A model generated the notes under the pieces. That model was not told where the DNA came from. It worked only from the letters and a program-made list of their open reading frames with translations, and made no database searches. Below are positions 24,881 through 33,777 of a stretch of 64,000 nucleotides of DNA, piece by piece. The stretch comes from JBPEWY01 sp965224095. GTDB taxonomy: Bacteria; Bacteroidota; Bacteroidia; Flavobacteriales; Flavobacteriaceae. Every line of letters starts with the position of its first letter. The first letter of the stretch is position 1. The stretch covers positions 2,170,001 to 2,234,000 of the forward strand of contig OZ245039.1 of NCBI GenBank assembly GCA_965224095.1, written 5' to 3'. Position numbers and translations under genes: made by a program.

Positions 24881-24953
24881 TTTCTTAATAATTCTTTAAG
24901 TTGTATTCATATTTTAAGGGGTTTTCCTAATTTGCACTGCTAAAGTGTTTTGA

Positions 24954-25817
24954 ATGAAAATTTATCCCATTGAATCCGGGAATTTTAAATTAGACGGAGG
25001 AGCTATGTTTGGGGTTGTTCCAAAAAGCATATGGAGCAAAACCAATCCGGCTGACGGCGATAATATGATAGAGATGGCCGCTCGTTGCCTCTTAATTGAA
25101 GATGGAGATCGTTTAATTCTTATCGATACCGGTATGGGTAATAAACAATCTGAAAAGTTTTTTGGATATTATTACTTATGGGGAAGCCACTCCCTGGACG
25201 GCTCACTGAAACATCTCGGTTTCCACCGTGATGATATTACCGATGTGTTTATGACGCATTTACATTTTGATCATTGTGGCGGAAGTATTCAGTTCAATAA
25301 AGATAAAACAGGATATGAACCGGCATTTAAAAATGCGCGCTTCTGGACAAATAAAAATCATTGGGAGTGGGCCACACATCCCAATCCAAGGGAAAAAGCT
25401 TCTTTCTTATCCGAAAACATTCACCCTCTTGAGGCCAGCGGACAACTGTGTTTTGTGGAAATTCCGGATAATAACAGTTATAAAAAAAACAGCGAGCTCG
25501 GATTCGATATTTTGTTTGCAGACGGACACACTGAAAAACAAATGATTCCCCATATTCATTACAAAGGAAAAACACTGGTTTTTATGGCCGATCTTTTACC
25601 TACTGCCGGCCACATTCCTTTGCCTTATGTAATGGGATACGATACCAGACCTTTATTAACCCTTGAAGAAAAGGCTTCCTTCTTAAATAAAGCCACTTCT
25701 CAGGAATATTACTTATTTTTAGAACATGATCCGTACAATGAAATTTGTACGCTTCAGCAAACGGAAAAAGGGGTGCGCCTTAAAGAAACGCACACTTTTA
25801 ATGAACTATTTAATTAA
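24954..25817 (+). CDS. Metallo-beta-lactamase-fold hydrolase
   Basis: This 287-aa protein has the MBL zinc motif THLHFDHCGG (HxHxDH), an early IDTGMG segment, later ligands in ADGHTEKQ and MADLLPTAGH, and a final FLEHDP. It has no signal peptide and should be cytosolic. The architecture fits small-molecule hydrolases (lactonase- or organophosphatase-like). The substrate is unknown. It sits just upstream of the S8 peptidase gene with 12 bases between and could share its transcript. A TAATTTG box lies about 20 bases ahead of its ATG. Confidence 0.85.
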   Translation: MKIYPIESGNFKLDGGAMFGVVPKSIWSKTNPADGDNMIEMAARCLLIEDGDRLILIDTGMGNKQSEKFFGYYYLWGSHSLDGSLKHLGFHRDDITDVFMTHLHFDHCGGSIQFNKDKTGYEPAFKNARFWTNKNHWEWATHPNPREKASFLSENIHPLEASGQLCFVEIPDNNSYKKNSELGFDILFADGHTEKQMIPHIHYKGKTLVFMADLLPTAGHIPLPYVMGYDTRPLLTLEEKASFLNKATSQEYYLFLEHDPYNEICTLQQTEKGVRLKETHTFNELFN

Positions 25818-25829
25818 ACATAAACAATA

Positions 25830-27449
25830 ATGAGATTTTTTAATTTTCTTGCCACAGGAGCCGCTTTGGTGTTAATTACCGGATGCGGGGCACCTACCAT
25901 TTTATCTACTCCCATAGAAAATATTGATACTACTCCCCTAAAAGTTGCGGATTTAACCGATGCTCAATTAAAAACATGGGGGCATGCAGACCTGGTGAAA
26001 GACACCATTCCGGGTATGAGTGTAGACAAAGCTTACACAGAAATCCTTTCAGGCAGGAAAGGAAGCCCTGTAATCGTGGGAGTAATTGATTCCGGTGTGG
26101 ACATTTTCCATGAAGACTTAAAAAATGTGATCTGGAAAAACCGAAAAGAAGTTCCCAATAACGGAAAAGACGACGATAAAAACGGATACGTTGACGATGT
26201 AAACGGATGGAATTTTCTGGGAAAAGCTACGGATGAGCAGCTGGAATATGTTAGAATACTGAAAAAGGGAGATACTTCCAACCCGGATTTTTCAAGGGCA
26301 GAAGCCGAATACAGTAAAAAATATCAGGAGGCCGGCCAAAACAAGGAATATTACGAAAAACTGCTTCAAACCCTGAAGTCATCCGATGAAATGGTTAAAA
26401 AGCATCTGAAAAAAGATACCTATACTCAAGAAGATCTGGCTGCTATTAAAACGGAAGATCAAAATTTATTACAGGCCATCGCTTTTTTAAATCAGATGTA
26501 CAGCGTAGTAGGATCTCCGGAAGAGGCAAATAAACAATTAAAGGAAGGTATTGAGTATTTTGCAGATCAACTCAATTACAATTTGAATAAAGATTTTGAC
26601 GGGCGTTCGGTTGTAGGAGATAATCCTGATGATATTACAGATACCAATTACGGAAATAACGATGTTATAGGAAACAAAAAGCACGCCAGACATGGTACGC
26701 ACGTAGCGGGTATAATTGCTGCTCAGCGCAACAATGGAATCGGTATGAACGGAGTGGCAAAAAACACTAAAATTATGGTGATTCGCGCTGTTCCTAATGG
26801 GGATGAATATGACAAGGATATTGCTCTGGCCATTCGTTATGCCGTTGATAACGGCGCCAAAGTAATCAATACCAGTTTTGGAAAATATTATTCTCCTCAT
26901 AAAGAATGGGTATACGATGCCATTAAGTATGCCGCTTCTAAAGATGTTCTTATTGTAAATGCTGCCGGAAATGAAGCTTTTGACCTTAACAATACTGAAG
27001 TATACCCTAACGATGCGCTGGATAACGGTCCGGAAATTGCTGATAATTTTTTAACTGTAGGCGCCCTGAATTACAAATACGGTGGAGAAATGGTAGCTTC
27101 TTTTTCTAATTACGGGAAATATGATGTTGATGTTTTTGCTCCGGGAACCAAAATCTGGTCAACCGTTCCCGGAAATAAATACGAGTTTCTTCAGGGAACT
27201 TCCATGGCTTCCCCCGCAGTAGCCGGAATAGCAGCATTGATCCGCTCTTATTTTCCAAAATTAACGGCTCCTCAGGTTAAGAAAATTATTATGTCTTCCG
27301 GACTACCATCAAAGTCAAAAGTAATTATCGGCGGCGATGAAAATAACATCAAGAACTTTTCAGAGATTTCACGATCCGGTAAAATTGCAAATGCTTATAA
27401 TGCACTTATACTGGCGGATAAAGTTTCCAGAGGACAAGTAACTTTATAA
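25830..27449 (+). CDS. Subtilisin-like (S8) serine protease lipoprotein with large Asp-His insertion
   Basis: A lipoprotein signal (GAALVLITGC) leads a 539-aa S8 protease. The catalytic triad is D87 (GVIDSGVD), H288 (RHGTHVAGI) and S458 (GTSMASPAVAG), with the oxyanion asparagine N381 in AAGNEAF. About 200 residues separate Asp from His instead of about 30-60 in classic subtilisins. The insert (~130-265) is helical and charged and may shield the active site or act as an internal propeptide. No T9SS sorting domain is visible at the C-terminus, so the enzyme is membrane-anchored. The M1 peptidase gene follows 30 bases later, making a small secreted-peptidase cluster. Confidence 0.92.
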   Translation: MRFFNFLATGAALVLITGCGAPTILSTPIENIDTTPLKVADLTDAQLKTWGHADLVKDTIPGMSVDKAYTEILSGRKGSPVIVGVIDSGVDIFHEDLKNVIWKNRKEVPNNGKDDDKNGYVDDVNGWNFLGKATDEQLEYVRILKKGDTSNPDFSRAEAEYSKKYQEAGQNKEYYEKLLQTLKSSDEMVKKHLKKDTYTQEDLAAIKTEDQNLLQAIAFLNQMYSVVGSPEEANKQLKEGIEYFADQLNYNLNKDFDGRSVVGDNPDDITDTNYGNNDVIGNKKHARHGTHVAGIIAAQRNNGIGMNGVAKNTKIMVIRAVPNGDEYDKDIALAIRYAVDNGAKVINTSFGKYYSPHKEWVYDAIKYAASKDVLIVNAAGNEAFDLNNTEVYPNDALDNGPEIADNFLTVGALNYKYGGEMVASFSNYGKYDVDVFAPGTKIWSTVPGNKYEFLQGTSMASPAVAGIAALIRSYFPKLTAPQVKKIIMSSGLPSKSKVIIGGDENNIKNFSEISRSGKIANAYNALILADKVSRGQVTL

Positions 27450-27479
27450 ACCGAAAGCAAAATTTTTAACCCAGGCATT

Positions 27480-29372
27480 ATGAAAAAAATATGGTTCTTT
27501 TTGTTGCTTCCTTTAGTTGCATGCTCATCTTCGCTGCCGACACCTAAAAACACGACTTCTCCTGTTTCGTCGGAAAATATCAATAGTGAAGATCAAAATG
27601 ATTCTTATTGGCAACAACACGTGGATTATAAAATGGATATTGATTTCAATGTAAGCACAAATCAATATCACGGGAAGCAGGAGTTAATTTATACAAATAA
27701 TTCTCCTGATACGCTCAAGCAGGTATTTTATCACCTGTATTTTAATGCTTTTCAGCCGGGAAGTGAGATGGATGTGCGTGCTCGCAACATCCCTGATCCT
27801 GATCCCAGAGTAGGCGATAGAATTAGTAAGCTAACTCCATCAGAAATTGGATATATAAAAGTAAATTCTCTTTTGCAGAACGGACAATCACTGTCTTTTA
27901 AGGTAGAAGGTACTGTTCTGGAGGTTTCATTAGACAAGCCCATTCTTCCCCATCAAAAAGTCACGTTTTCTATGGATTTTGACGCACAGGTTCCTATTCA
28001 GATCCGTCGTTCAGGTCGCGACAATAAGGAAGGGGTTGCCTTAAGCATGACACAATGGTTTCCGAAAATGGCCGAATACGATTTTGAAGGGTGGCATGCC
28101 GACCCTTACATAGGGCGGGAATTTCACGGAGTGTGGGGAAATTTTGACGTAACTCTGCATATTGATAAAAATTACGTGGTTGGAGGAAGTGGATATTTAC
28201 AAAACCCACAGGAGATCGGGCATGGTTATGAAAACCCTTCTCAACCTCTTAAAAGGCCTAAAGGAGATAAGCTTAGCTGGCATTTTTATGCGCCTATGGT
28301 TCACGATTTTACATGGGCTGCAGATCCGGATTTTGTACATGATAAAGTCAACGTGGAAAATGGGCCTGTGATGCATTTTCTATACAAAAACAAACCGGAA
28401 ATTCAGGAGAATTGGAAAAAACTCCAGCCTAAAGCTGTTGAAACCCTGCATTTTTTTAATAACAATATAGGCCCTTACCCCTATAAGCAATATTCTATTA
28501 TTCAAGGAGGTGACGGAGGTATGGAGTATGCCATGTGTACGCTTATTACCGGTGAACGATCGTTTCCCAGCCTTGTAGGTGTAACCGTGCATGAAATGGC
28601 GCATTCCTGGTTTCAGCATGTCCTGGCTACCAACGAAAGTAAGCACGAATGGATGGATGAAGGCTTTACTTCTTTTATTTCCGACCTGTGTATGAATACC
28701 ATTATGGAACAGGGAAAAGAAAATCCGTTTGAAAATGCGTATCGGGGTTATGTTTTTCTTGCCAATTCGGGAAAAGAACAACCTCTAAGCACTCATGCCG
28801 ATCGTTATCGTTACAATCAGGCTTATGGTATTTCGGCTTATAGCAAAGGAGAAGTTTTTCTTGCGCAATTGGCTTATGTTATCGGACAGGAAAACCTTAT
28901 GAAAACTATAAAGCGTTATTACCGCGATTTTAAATTTAAGCATCCTACTCCTAACGACATTAAACGAACTGCCGAAAAGGTTTCCGGATTACAGTTAGAC
29001 TGGTATCTAACTGATTTTACACAAACAACCAATACCGTTGATTACGGTGTTAAGGAGGTAACCGGAAATGAAAAAGAGACTACGGTTACGCTGGAGCGTA
29101 TAGGTCTTATGCCTATGCCAATTGATGTTTTGGTTGTATATAATGATGGAAGCCAGGAAACCCTGTATGCACCGCTTCGAATGATGCGGGGTGAAAAGAA
29201 AAATCCATATCCTGATCTGGAACGAACGGTTTTACCGGATTGGGCCTGGGCCTACCCCACCTACCAGTTTACCATTAACAAGCCCTTGAGCAGCATTAAA
29301 GCCATAACTATCGATCCGTCGCAGCTTATGGCAGACGTGAAAAGGGATAATAATACCTACGAAGCTGAGTAA
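27480..29372 (+). CDS. M1-family metallo-aminopeptidase lipoprotein
   Basis: A lipoprotein signal (LLLPLVAC) precedes a 630-aa M1 peptidase. The zinc site is H371-E-M-A-H375 with the third ligand E394 in the WMDEGFTSF segment, the correct HExxH-x18-E spacing. The exopeptidase motif appears as GGMEYAMCTLI (GxMEN variant with Tyr-Ala in place of Asn), which is usual for bacterial M1 relatives of this subgroup. It removes N-terminal residues from peptides, probably at the periplasmic or outer surface. It follows the S8 gene on the same strand and ends at a strong terminator. Confidence 0.92.
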   Translation: MKKIWFFLLLPLVACSSSLPTPKNTTSPVSSENINSEDQNDSYWQQHVDYKMDIDFNVSTNQYHGKQELIYTNNSPDTLKQVFYHLYFNAFQPGSEMDVRARNIPDPDPRVGDRISKLTPSEIGYIKVNSLLQNGQSLSFKVEGTVLEVSLDKPILPHQKVTFSMDFDAQVPIQIRRSGRDNKEGVALSMTQWFPKMAEYDFEGWHADPYIGREFHGVWGNFDVTLHIDKNYVVGGSGYLQNPQEIGHGYENPSQPLKRPKGDKLSWHFYAPMVHDFTWAADPDFVHDKVNVENGPVMHFLYKNKPEIQENWKKLQPKAVETLHFFNNNIGPYPYKQYSIIQGGDGGMEYAMCTLITGERSFPSLVGVTVHEMAHSWFQHVLATNESKHEWMDEGFTSFISDLCMNTIMEQGKENPFENAYRGYVFLANSGKEQPLSTHADRYRYNQAYGISAYSKGEVFLAQLAYVIGQENLMKTIKRYYRDFKFKHPTPNDIKRTAEKVSGLQLDWYLTDFTQTTNTVDYGVKEVTGNEKETTVTLERIGLMPMPIDVLVVYNDGSQETLYAPLRMMRGEKKNPYPDLERTVLPDWAWAYPTYQFTINKPLSSIKAITIDPSQLMADVKRDNNTYEAE

Positions 29373-29394
29373 ATCAATTATTTAAGTGGACGTT

Positions 29395-29424
29395 AAATCC
29401 GCCCTGCTCAAGGGCGGATTTTTT
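29395..29424 (+). terminator. Strong terminator after the M1 peptidase gene
   Basis: AAATCCGCCC (29395-29404) and GGGCGGATTT (29412-29421) form a perfect 10-bp GC-rich stem with a 7-nt loop, followed by T6 on the plus strand. Confidence 0.85.
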
Positions 29425-30622
29425 ATTTAAACCACAACGATTTTCTGTATAACTTTTTCTTTGCAGTTCGCTCTCTGTTATACATTATAATATGAGTACT
29501 GTCTGTTTGCCAACTTCTATAGCCCAATAAATGAAAAATAGGCTTTGTCAGGAACCGGGCTGTTCTGAGGTTTACCCTAAGGGCTTCTTTTTTAGCACTT
29601 TCCCATGAAACACCAGGTAAAAAAACAAGTAATCCGTCCATTTTTACATGACGGAGTAAGGCAGATAGGCCCAGGAACAGTTTTGGTATCTTCCTAATAA
29701 GAAAATATCCTTCACTTCCCTTTTTTTGATACAGGGGCATAAACAGGGTTGTATCTTTTTCCGTATAAATAATTTTTCCGTCAACTCTGGCAAGTGGCAT
29801 TCCTTTTTTTACCGGCTGAAAGCTTTCGTAGCCCTTGAACATCTCAAAATTTATTCCGTTGTGTAGTTTATAAACGTCATTTACCTCATATAATTTGGTA
29901 ACATTGCCTGCCGAAGATGAAAGTTGTTTTAAACACGCTTCCTTCGTTTTCTGCGACGGTGCTACAACACTGGTAAACAACAGGGTTAATTTAATAAACG
30001 CCAGGCTGTTCTTAATGGCTTCCGGCCCTATGTGCTGTCCCGCTTCAAAGCCCAGAGAAACATATCCCATTTGATTGATAAAACTCAAAAGGGGCCCTTC
30101 AAGAAATTCCTCAATTCCCAGAACTACCGGAACAGGGAAGTTTCTGGAGAATTTTCTGTTAATCAATGCGTCATTTATAGTAATAAAAGGCACTGTTTTG
30201 CTAGAAGTGGTATGGAGATCTATGAAATAAAAGGGGCCTTTATGGGTTGTAAGTATTTCGGAAATTAATTCGTAGAGGTCCAAAGCTTCTATCTCTTCAA
30301 CACTTAATTGGGTTTGACTTGCATGAGCCAGACGTTGAAGGTTTTTGGGAGTCCATAACCGGTTGAGGTCTTCTTCTATAAAACGCACTTTCTCTTTTAG
30401 TGCTTTAAGATTTCCCCGGATTCCGTATACACAACCACAATGTATGGTATTATCTAAATCCCTGAACAGTTGTTCAAGGGCTCTGACACCTGCCGGTTCA
30501 TTACCGTGTATTCCACCAAAGAAAATTACAATAGGGCCCGGAACCTTAGATTCTATATGACCAATAATTCGTCCGGGCGCTTTTTCCTGGCTCGGTTTTT
30601 CAGTACTGTTCTTACAGATCAT
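29423..30622 (-). CDS. Succinylglutamate desuccinylase/aspartoacylase (AstE/AspA) family hydrolase
   Basis: This 399-aa zinc hydrolase has the carboxypeptidase-like core with GGIHGNEPAG (zinc His and Glu), EDLNRLW and DLHTTSSKTVPF (third ligand His), then EAGQH later. Family members cleave N-acyl amino acids. The ~120 residues at the C-terminus (after about 270) are longer than in AstE and unassigned. Its ATG overlaps the stop of the GCS2-CBS gene by four bases, so the two are translationally coupled and probably act on related N-acyl or gamma-glutamyl compounds. This is inferred from position, not from the sequence of either. Confidence 0.85.
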   Translation of the reverse strand: MICKNSTEKPSQEKAPGRIIGHIESKVPGPIVIFFGGIHGNEPAGVRALEQLFRDLDNTIHCGCVYGIRGNLKALKEKVRFIEEDLNRLWTPKNLQRLAHASQTQLSVEEIEALDLYELISEILTTHKGPFYFIDLHTTSSKTVPFITINDALINRKFSRNFPVPVVLGIEEFLEGPLLSFINQMGYVSLGFEAGQHIGPEAIKNSLAFIKLTLLFTSVVAPSQKTKEACLKQLSSSAGNVTKLYEVNDVYKLHNGINFEMFKGYESFQPVKKGMPLARVDGKIIYTEKDTTLFMPLYQKKGSEGYFLIRKIPKLFLGLSALLRHVKMDGLLVFLPGVSWESAKKEALRVNLRTARFLTKPIFHLLGYRSWQTDSTHIIMYNRERTAKKKLYRKSLWFK

Positions 30623-32469
30623 AGATCTTTATTGGTTATGATACCTACCAATTTCGAGCCTCTTACAACCGGTAAGCAATTAATTTGATTTTTCTTCATC
30701 TTTTCCCGAGCGCTTTGAAGTGATTCTGCCCTTGTCGCAGTAATGAGTTGTTTTGTCATTATTTTTTCAACATTCTGATTGAGTGATTCCTTATGGTTTA
30801 CCGTATCCTTCATATCGGTCCATGTGATAAGCCCAATAAGGTTTTTGTCTGTATCCAGCACCGGAACATGGTGTATGTTTTTCCATTTCATCATCGCACA
30901 TACCAACGCACAACTATCTTTTCTGTGGGCCGTAAACACATCGATATTCATATAGTGTTCAACGCGTTTATTTTCCGGCTTTATTTCTTCTTTAGCCTGC
31001 TTAAGAACCTTCCAGGCGTCAATAGTATAACCTTTTTCTTGATTTTTGTAGATTTTTGACGTTATTATTTTAAGAGCTTCCGGCTTTTTGGTTTTTTTTA
31101 GGAGGTTTCTGTAACTGTTAACCATCCATCTTGATCCGGATTGGGTTTTTACCCTATTTTCTATTACGGTCAGGTAAAACTCCACATCTTTAGGGTCTAC
31201 TTTCATTTTATATAATCCCTTATATGCCATAGGTAATAAGGTGTTTAATATAAGTTCGGAGCTGGAAATTAATTTGTTGTCCCAATAAAACTGAGCAGCC
31301 ATTCCGTAACGGGCAGCAATATAAAAATTAGCTTTGGCGTCTTTAAAGTCCATTATTTCGTGAACCTTATCATATTTAGCCGGTCTTCCGCGCATAACGC
31401 CTACCCAGAACATCATATTTGCAATTTCATCGGTTGTAGAGGGGCCCGAAGGTATATACCTGTTTTCAATTCGAAGATGTGGTTTACCCCCTCCAACACC
31501 ATAACACGGTCGGTTCCATTTATACACCGTGCCATTATGTAAATTAAGTGCTTTTAGTTTCGGAATATTACCCCTGTCCAGCTCCTCCATACTGTCTTCT
31601 TCAAAATCAGATGTTACCAGGCTCCTGAACCTAACAATATTATCTTTAAAAATATCTGAGACAGATCCTGTTGCCCAATGCCTGCCAAAACTCACTCTCG
31701 ATTCATTTTCATTAAGTACAAACGAATTTGCTCTGGTATCTACACTCTGTGTAAAAAGTGCAATACGCGTTTCATTCCACAGTTCTTTTCCGAATAAAAG
31801 AGGCGAATTGGTACAAATGGAAAGAATGGGTCCGGAAATGGCCTGAGCCCAATTGTAACTGGTTACAAAATCGTCCGGGTCTATTTGCAAGTGCGATTGA
31901 AAACTCGTGTTACACCCTTCAAAAAGAACCGAATCGTGCAATATATTTAATTCATCTACGCCTTTGATGTGAATTTCGAACTCGTGTTTTCTGCTTTCTT
32001 TAATGGCCTCATTAATAACAAAATATCGGTCTACCGGGGCCATATAATCAATATCAAGATGCCTGGTTTTAATAGTCGGTAATATCCCTGAGAGCAATAT
32101 TTTAGAATGTAATTTTTGCGCATGGAAATTGGCTTTTTCCAACAGGGTTTTTAACTGCGAATGTACCTGGGAAAAGCAATCTCCTTTGAGCTCTACAGGA
32201 TCGAGGTTGGCTTCCAAATTATAGCGGGCAATCTCTGTAGTGAAATGCGGATCGTTAATTGCCTCCAGTACCTCCATAGAGTTATTGGCGGGTTCCCATT
32301 GAGAATCTACCAGGCAAAACTCCTGCTCTGCTCCTATTCTGATAGGTGCTTTTTCAAATAAATTTTCCTGAAGCATCCGCTCAAGAGCCTCAATATCGTT
32401 TAATAATTCGGCTATATAAACTATATAGTCTTTCTTCCGTGATAGTTTGCTAACTCGTAAATCTCCCAT
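30619..32469 (-). CDS. GCS2-family glutamate-cysteine ligase-like enzyme with C-terminal CBS pair
   Basis: Residues ~30-400 of this 616-aa protein match the carboxylate-amine ligase/GCS2 fold (IGAEQEFCLVD with the Mg/ATP glutamates, LHDSVLFEGCNTSFQSHLQ, ENRYIPSGPST). Residues ~490-616 are two CBS domains (ALVCAMMKWKNIHHVPVLD...LIGLITW and LQSAREKMKKNQINCLPVV...LVGIITN), normally adenylate sensors. The product therefore probably forms a gamma-glutamyl-type or other amide bond under energy control. Glutathione itself is not assured: no GshB is nearby. It is coupled by ATGA overlap to the AstE-type hydrolase. Confidence 0.85.
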   Translation of the reverse strand: MGDLRVSKLSRKKDYIVYIAELLNDIEALERMLQENLFEKAPIRIGAEQEFCLVDSQWEPANNSMEVLEAINDPHFTTEIARYNLEANLDPVELKGDCFSQVHSQLKTLLEKANFHAQKLHSKILLSGILPTIKTRHLDIDYMAPVDRYFVINEAIKESRKHEFEIHIKGVDELNILHDSVLFEGCNTSFQSHLQIDPDDFVTSYNWAQAISGPILSICTNSPLLFGKELWNETRIALFTQSVDTRANSFVLNENESRVSFGRHWATGSVSDIFKDNIVRFRSLVTSDFEEDSMEELDRGNIPKLKALNLHNGTVYKWNRPCYGVGGGKPHLRIENRYIPSGPSTTDEIANMMFWVGVMRGRPAKYDKVHEIMDFKDAKANFYIAARYGMAAQFYWDNKLISSSELILNTLLPMAYKGLYKMKVDPKDVEFYLTVIENRVKTQSGSRWMVNSYRNLLKKTKKPEALKIITSKIYKNQEKGYTIDAWKVLKQAKEEIKPENKRVEHYMNIDVFTAHRKDSCALVCAMMKWKNIHHVPVLDTDKNLIGLITWTDMKDTVNHKESLNQNVEKIMTKQLITATRAESLQSAREKMKKNQINCLPVVRGSKLVGIITNKDL

Positions 32470-32576
32470 ACCTAATAAATTTAAATCAAGTTAGTCGCTT
32501 TTAAAAAATTTTAAAATGATATTTGTCATATCTGTTAGAAGAACAGGTTTTTCTATTTTTACGGATATATTAAAGA

Positions 32577-32948
32577 ATGGCATTTACATTTCCCAAAAAA
32601 GATCGGCTTACCGGTCAAAAATTAATCGAGAAAGTCTTTTCGGAAGGAAAGGCAATTACGGTATTTCCGATCAGGGTTGTATATACCTCCGTAAAATTGC
32701 AAAATCACGATTGTGTACAGGCAGGTTTCACCGTGCCTAAACGAAACTTTAAAAAGGCTGTGACCCGTAATCGTATCAAACGATTAATGCGTGAGTCCTA
32801 CAGGCTTCATAAACCCTCCTTTTTTAACAATAGTACAACATCTTATGCGTTTATGTTTTTGTATCTTGGCAAGAAGGTGCCGGATTTTGAAGAAATACAT
32901 CAATGCATGGAATCTGTGTTAAATCAGGTTTCCATGTTAAAAAAGTAA
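32577..32948 (+). CDS. rnpA: Ribonuclease P protein component
   Basis: This 123-aa basic protein has the RnpA signature FTVPKRNFKKAVTRNRIKRLMRESYR (RNR motif) and a typical FPKKDRLTG start. With the RNase P RNA it removes 5' leaders of tRNA precursors. In many bacteria it neighbours rpmH and dnaA; here, as in other Flavobacteriia, it starts a run with a DUF4349 lipoprotein, an S41 peptidase and lspA, with gaps of 12, 7 and 4 bases. Confidence 0.95.
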   Translation: MAFTFPKKDRLTGQKLIEKVFSEGKAITVFPIRVVYTSVKLQNHDCVQAGFTVPKRNFKKAVTRNRIKRLMRESYRLHKPSFFNNSTTSYAFMFLYLGKKVPDFEEIHQCMESVLNQVSMLKK

Positions 32949-32960
32949 CATGAAAAAGCG

Positions 32961-33770
32961 ATGAAATTATTTAGTTGGTTATTATTATCTGTAATGCTCG
33001 CCTGCTCTAATTCGGGCGACCGTTCTTATTCCGGATCAGAAGCTGTTGAAAACGAGGCCGCCGTATATGATAACGATATGGCTCTTAAAGAAAGCCAATC
33101 TGTTGTTGTTCCTCAGCAGGAACGCGCTCAAAAAATTATCAAGGAAAGTTATCTGCGCTTTGAAACATCCGATCTGGACAAAACATACCATAACATTATC
33201 AAATATACCCGAGAAAATAACGGGTATATTCAAAGCGATGTTTCCGGAAAAGGATATCAGCAATTAACGCGAACCGTGGTGGTGCGCATTCCATCCGAGC
33301 ATTTTCAAAAAACACTGGATTCCGTAAGTAAAGATGTTGCTTATTTTGATACGAAACGAATTACGGCAACCGATGTTACTGAAGAATTCATTGATATAGA
33401 AGCCCGATTGAAAGCTAAGCTTGCCTTAGAAGCTAGGTATACCGAGCTTTTGGCAAGAGCTAATTCGGTAAAGGATATTCTGGAAATTGAAAAGGAGCTT
33501 TCAAAAATTCGGGAAGAAATAGAGGCTAGAGAAGGCCGTTTAAAATATCTTCGAAACCAGGTTTCATACAGTACACTTACCATTGATTTTTATAAACAAA
33601 CCTCTGAGACCGGTGTAACCGTATCTTACGGAAAAAAAATAGTGAATGCACTAAAGTCAGGCTTTGACCTGTTGTCTCTTTTCTTTTTGGGATTGTTAAA
33701 TATTTGGCCATTTATAATACTAATATTGATCGTGGTTTTTTTAATCAGAAAAAAATACTTCAAAAAATAA
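32961..33770 (+). CDS. DUF4349-domain lipoprotein with C-terminal membrane helix
   Basis: This 269-aa protein starts with a lipoprotein signal (LLLSVMLAC) and ends with one hydrophobic helix (about residues 235-262) and a lysine tail. The middle is DUF4349: an alpha/beta part (SYLRFETSDLDKTYHNI, then VVVRIPSEHFQKTLDSVS) and a coiled coil (EARLKAKLALEARYTELLARANSVKDILEIEKELSKIREEIE). No activity is known for the family. A double membrane attachment would tether it in the envelope. It lies 12 bases after rnpA and 7 before the S41 gene. Confidence 0.85.
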   Translation: MKLFSWLLLSVMLACSNSGDRSYSGSEAVENEAAVYDNDMALKESQSVVVPQQERAQKIIKESYLRFETSDLDKTYHNIIKYTRENNGYIQSDVSGKGYQQLTRTVVVRIPSEHFQKTLDSVSKDVAYFDTKRITATDVTEEFIDIEARLKAKLALEARYTELLARANSVKDILEIEKELSKIREEIEAREGRLKYLRNQVSYSTLTIDFYKQTSETGVTVSYGKKIVNALKSGFDLLSLFFLGLLNIWPFIILILIVVFLIRKKYFKK

Positions 33771-33777
33771 ACGGAAC

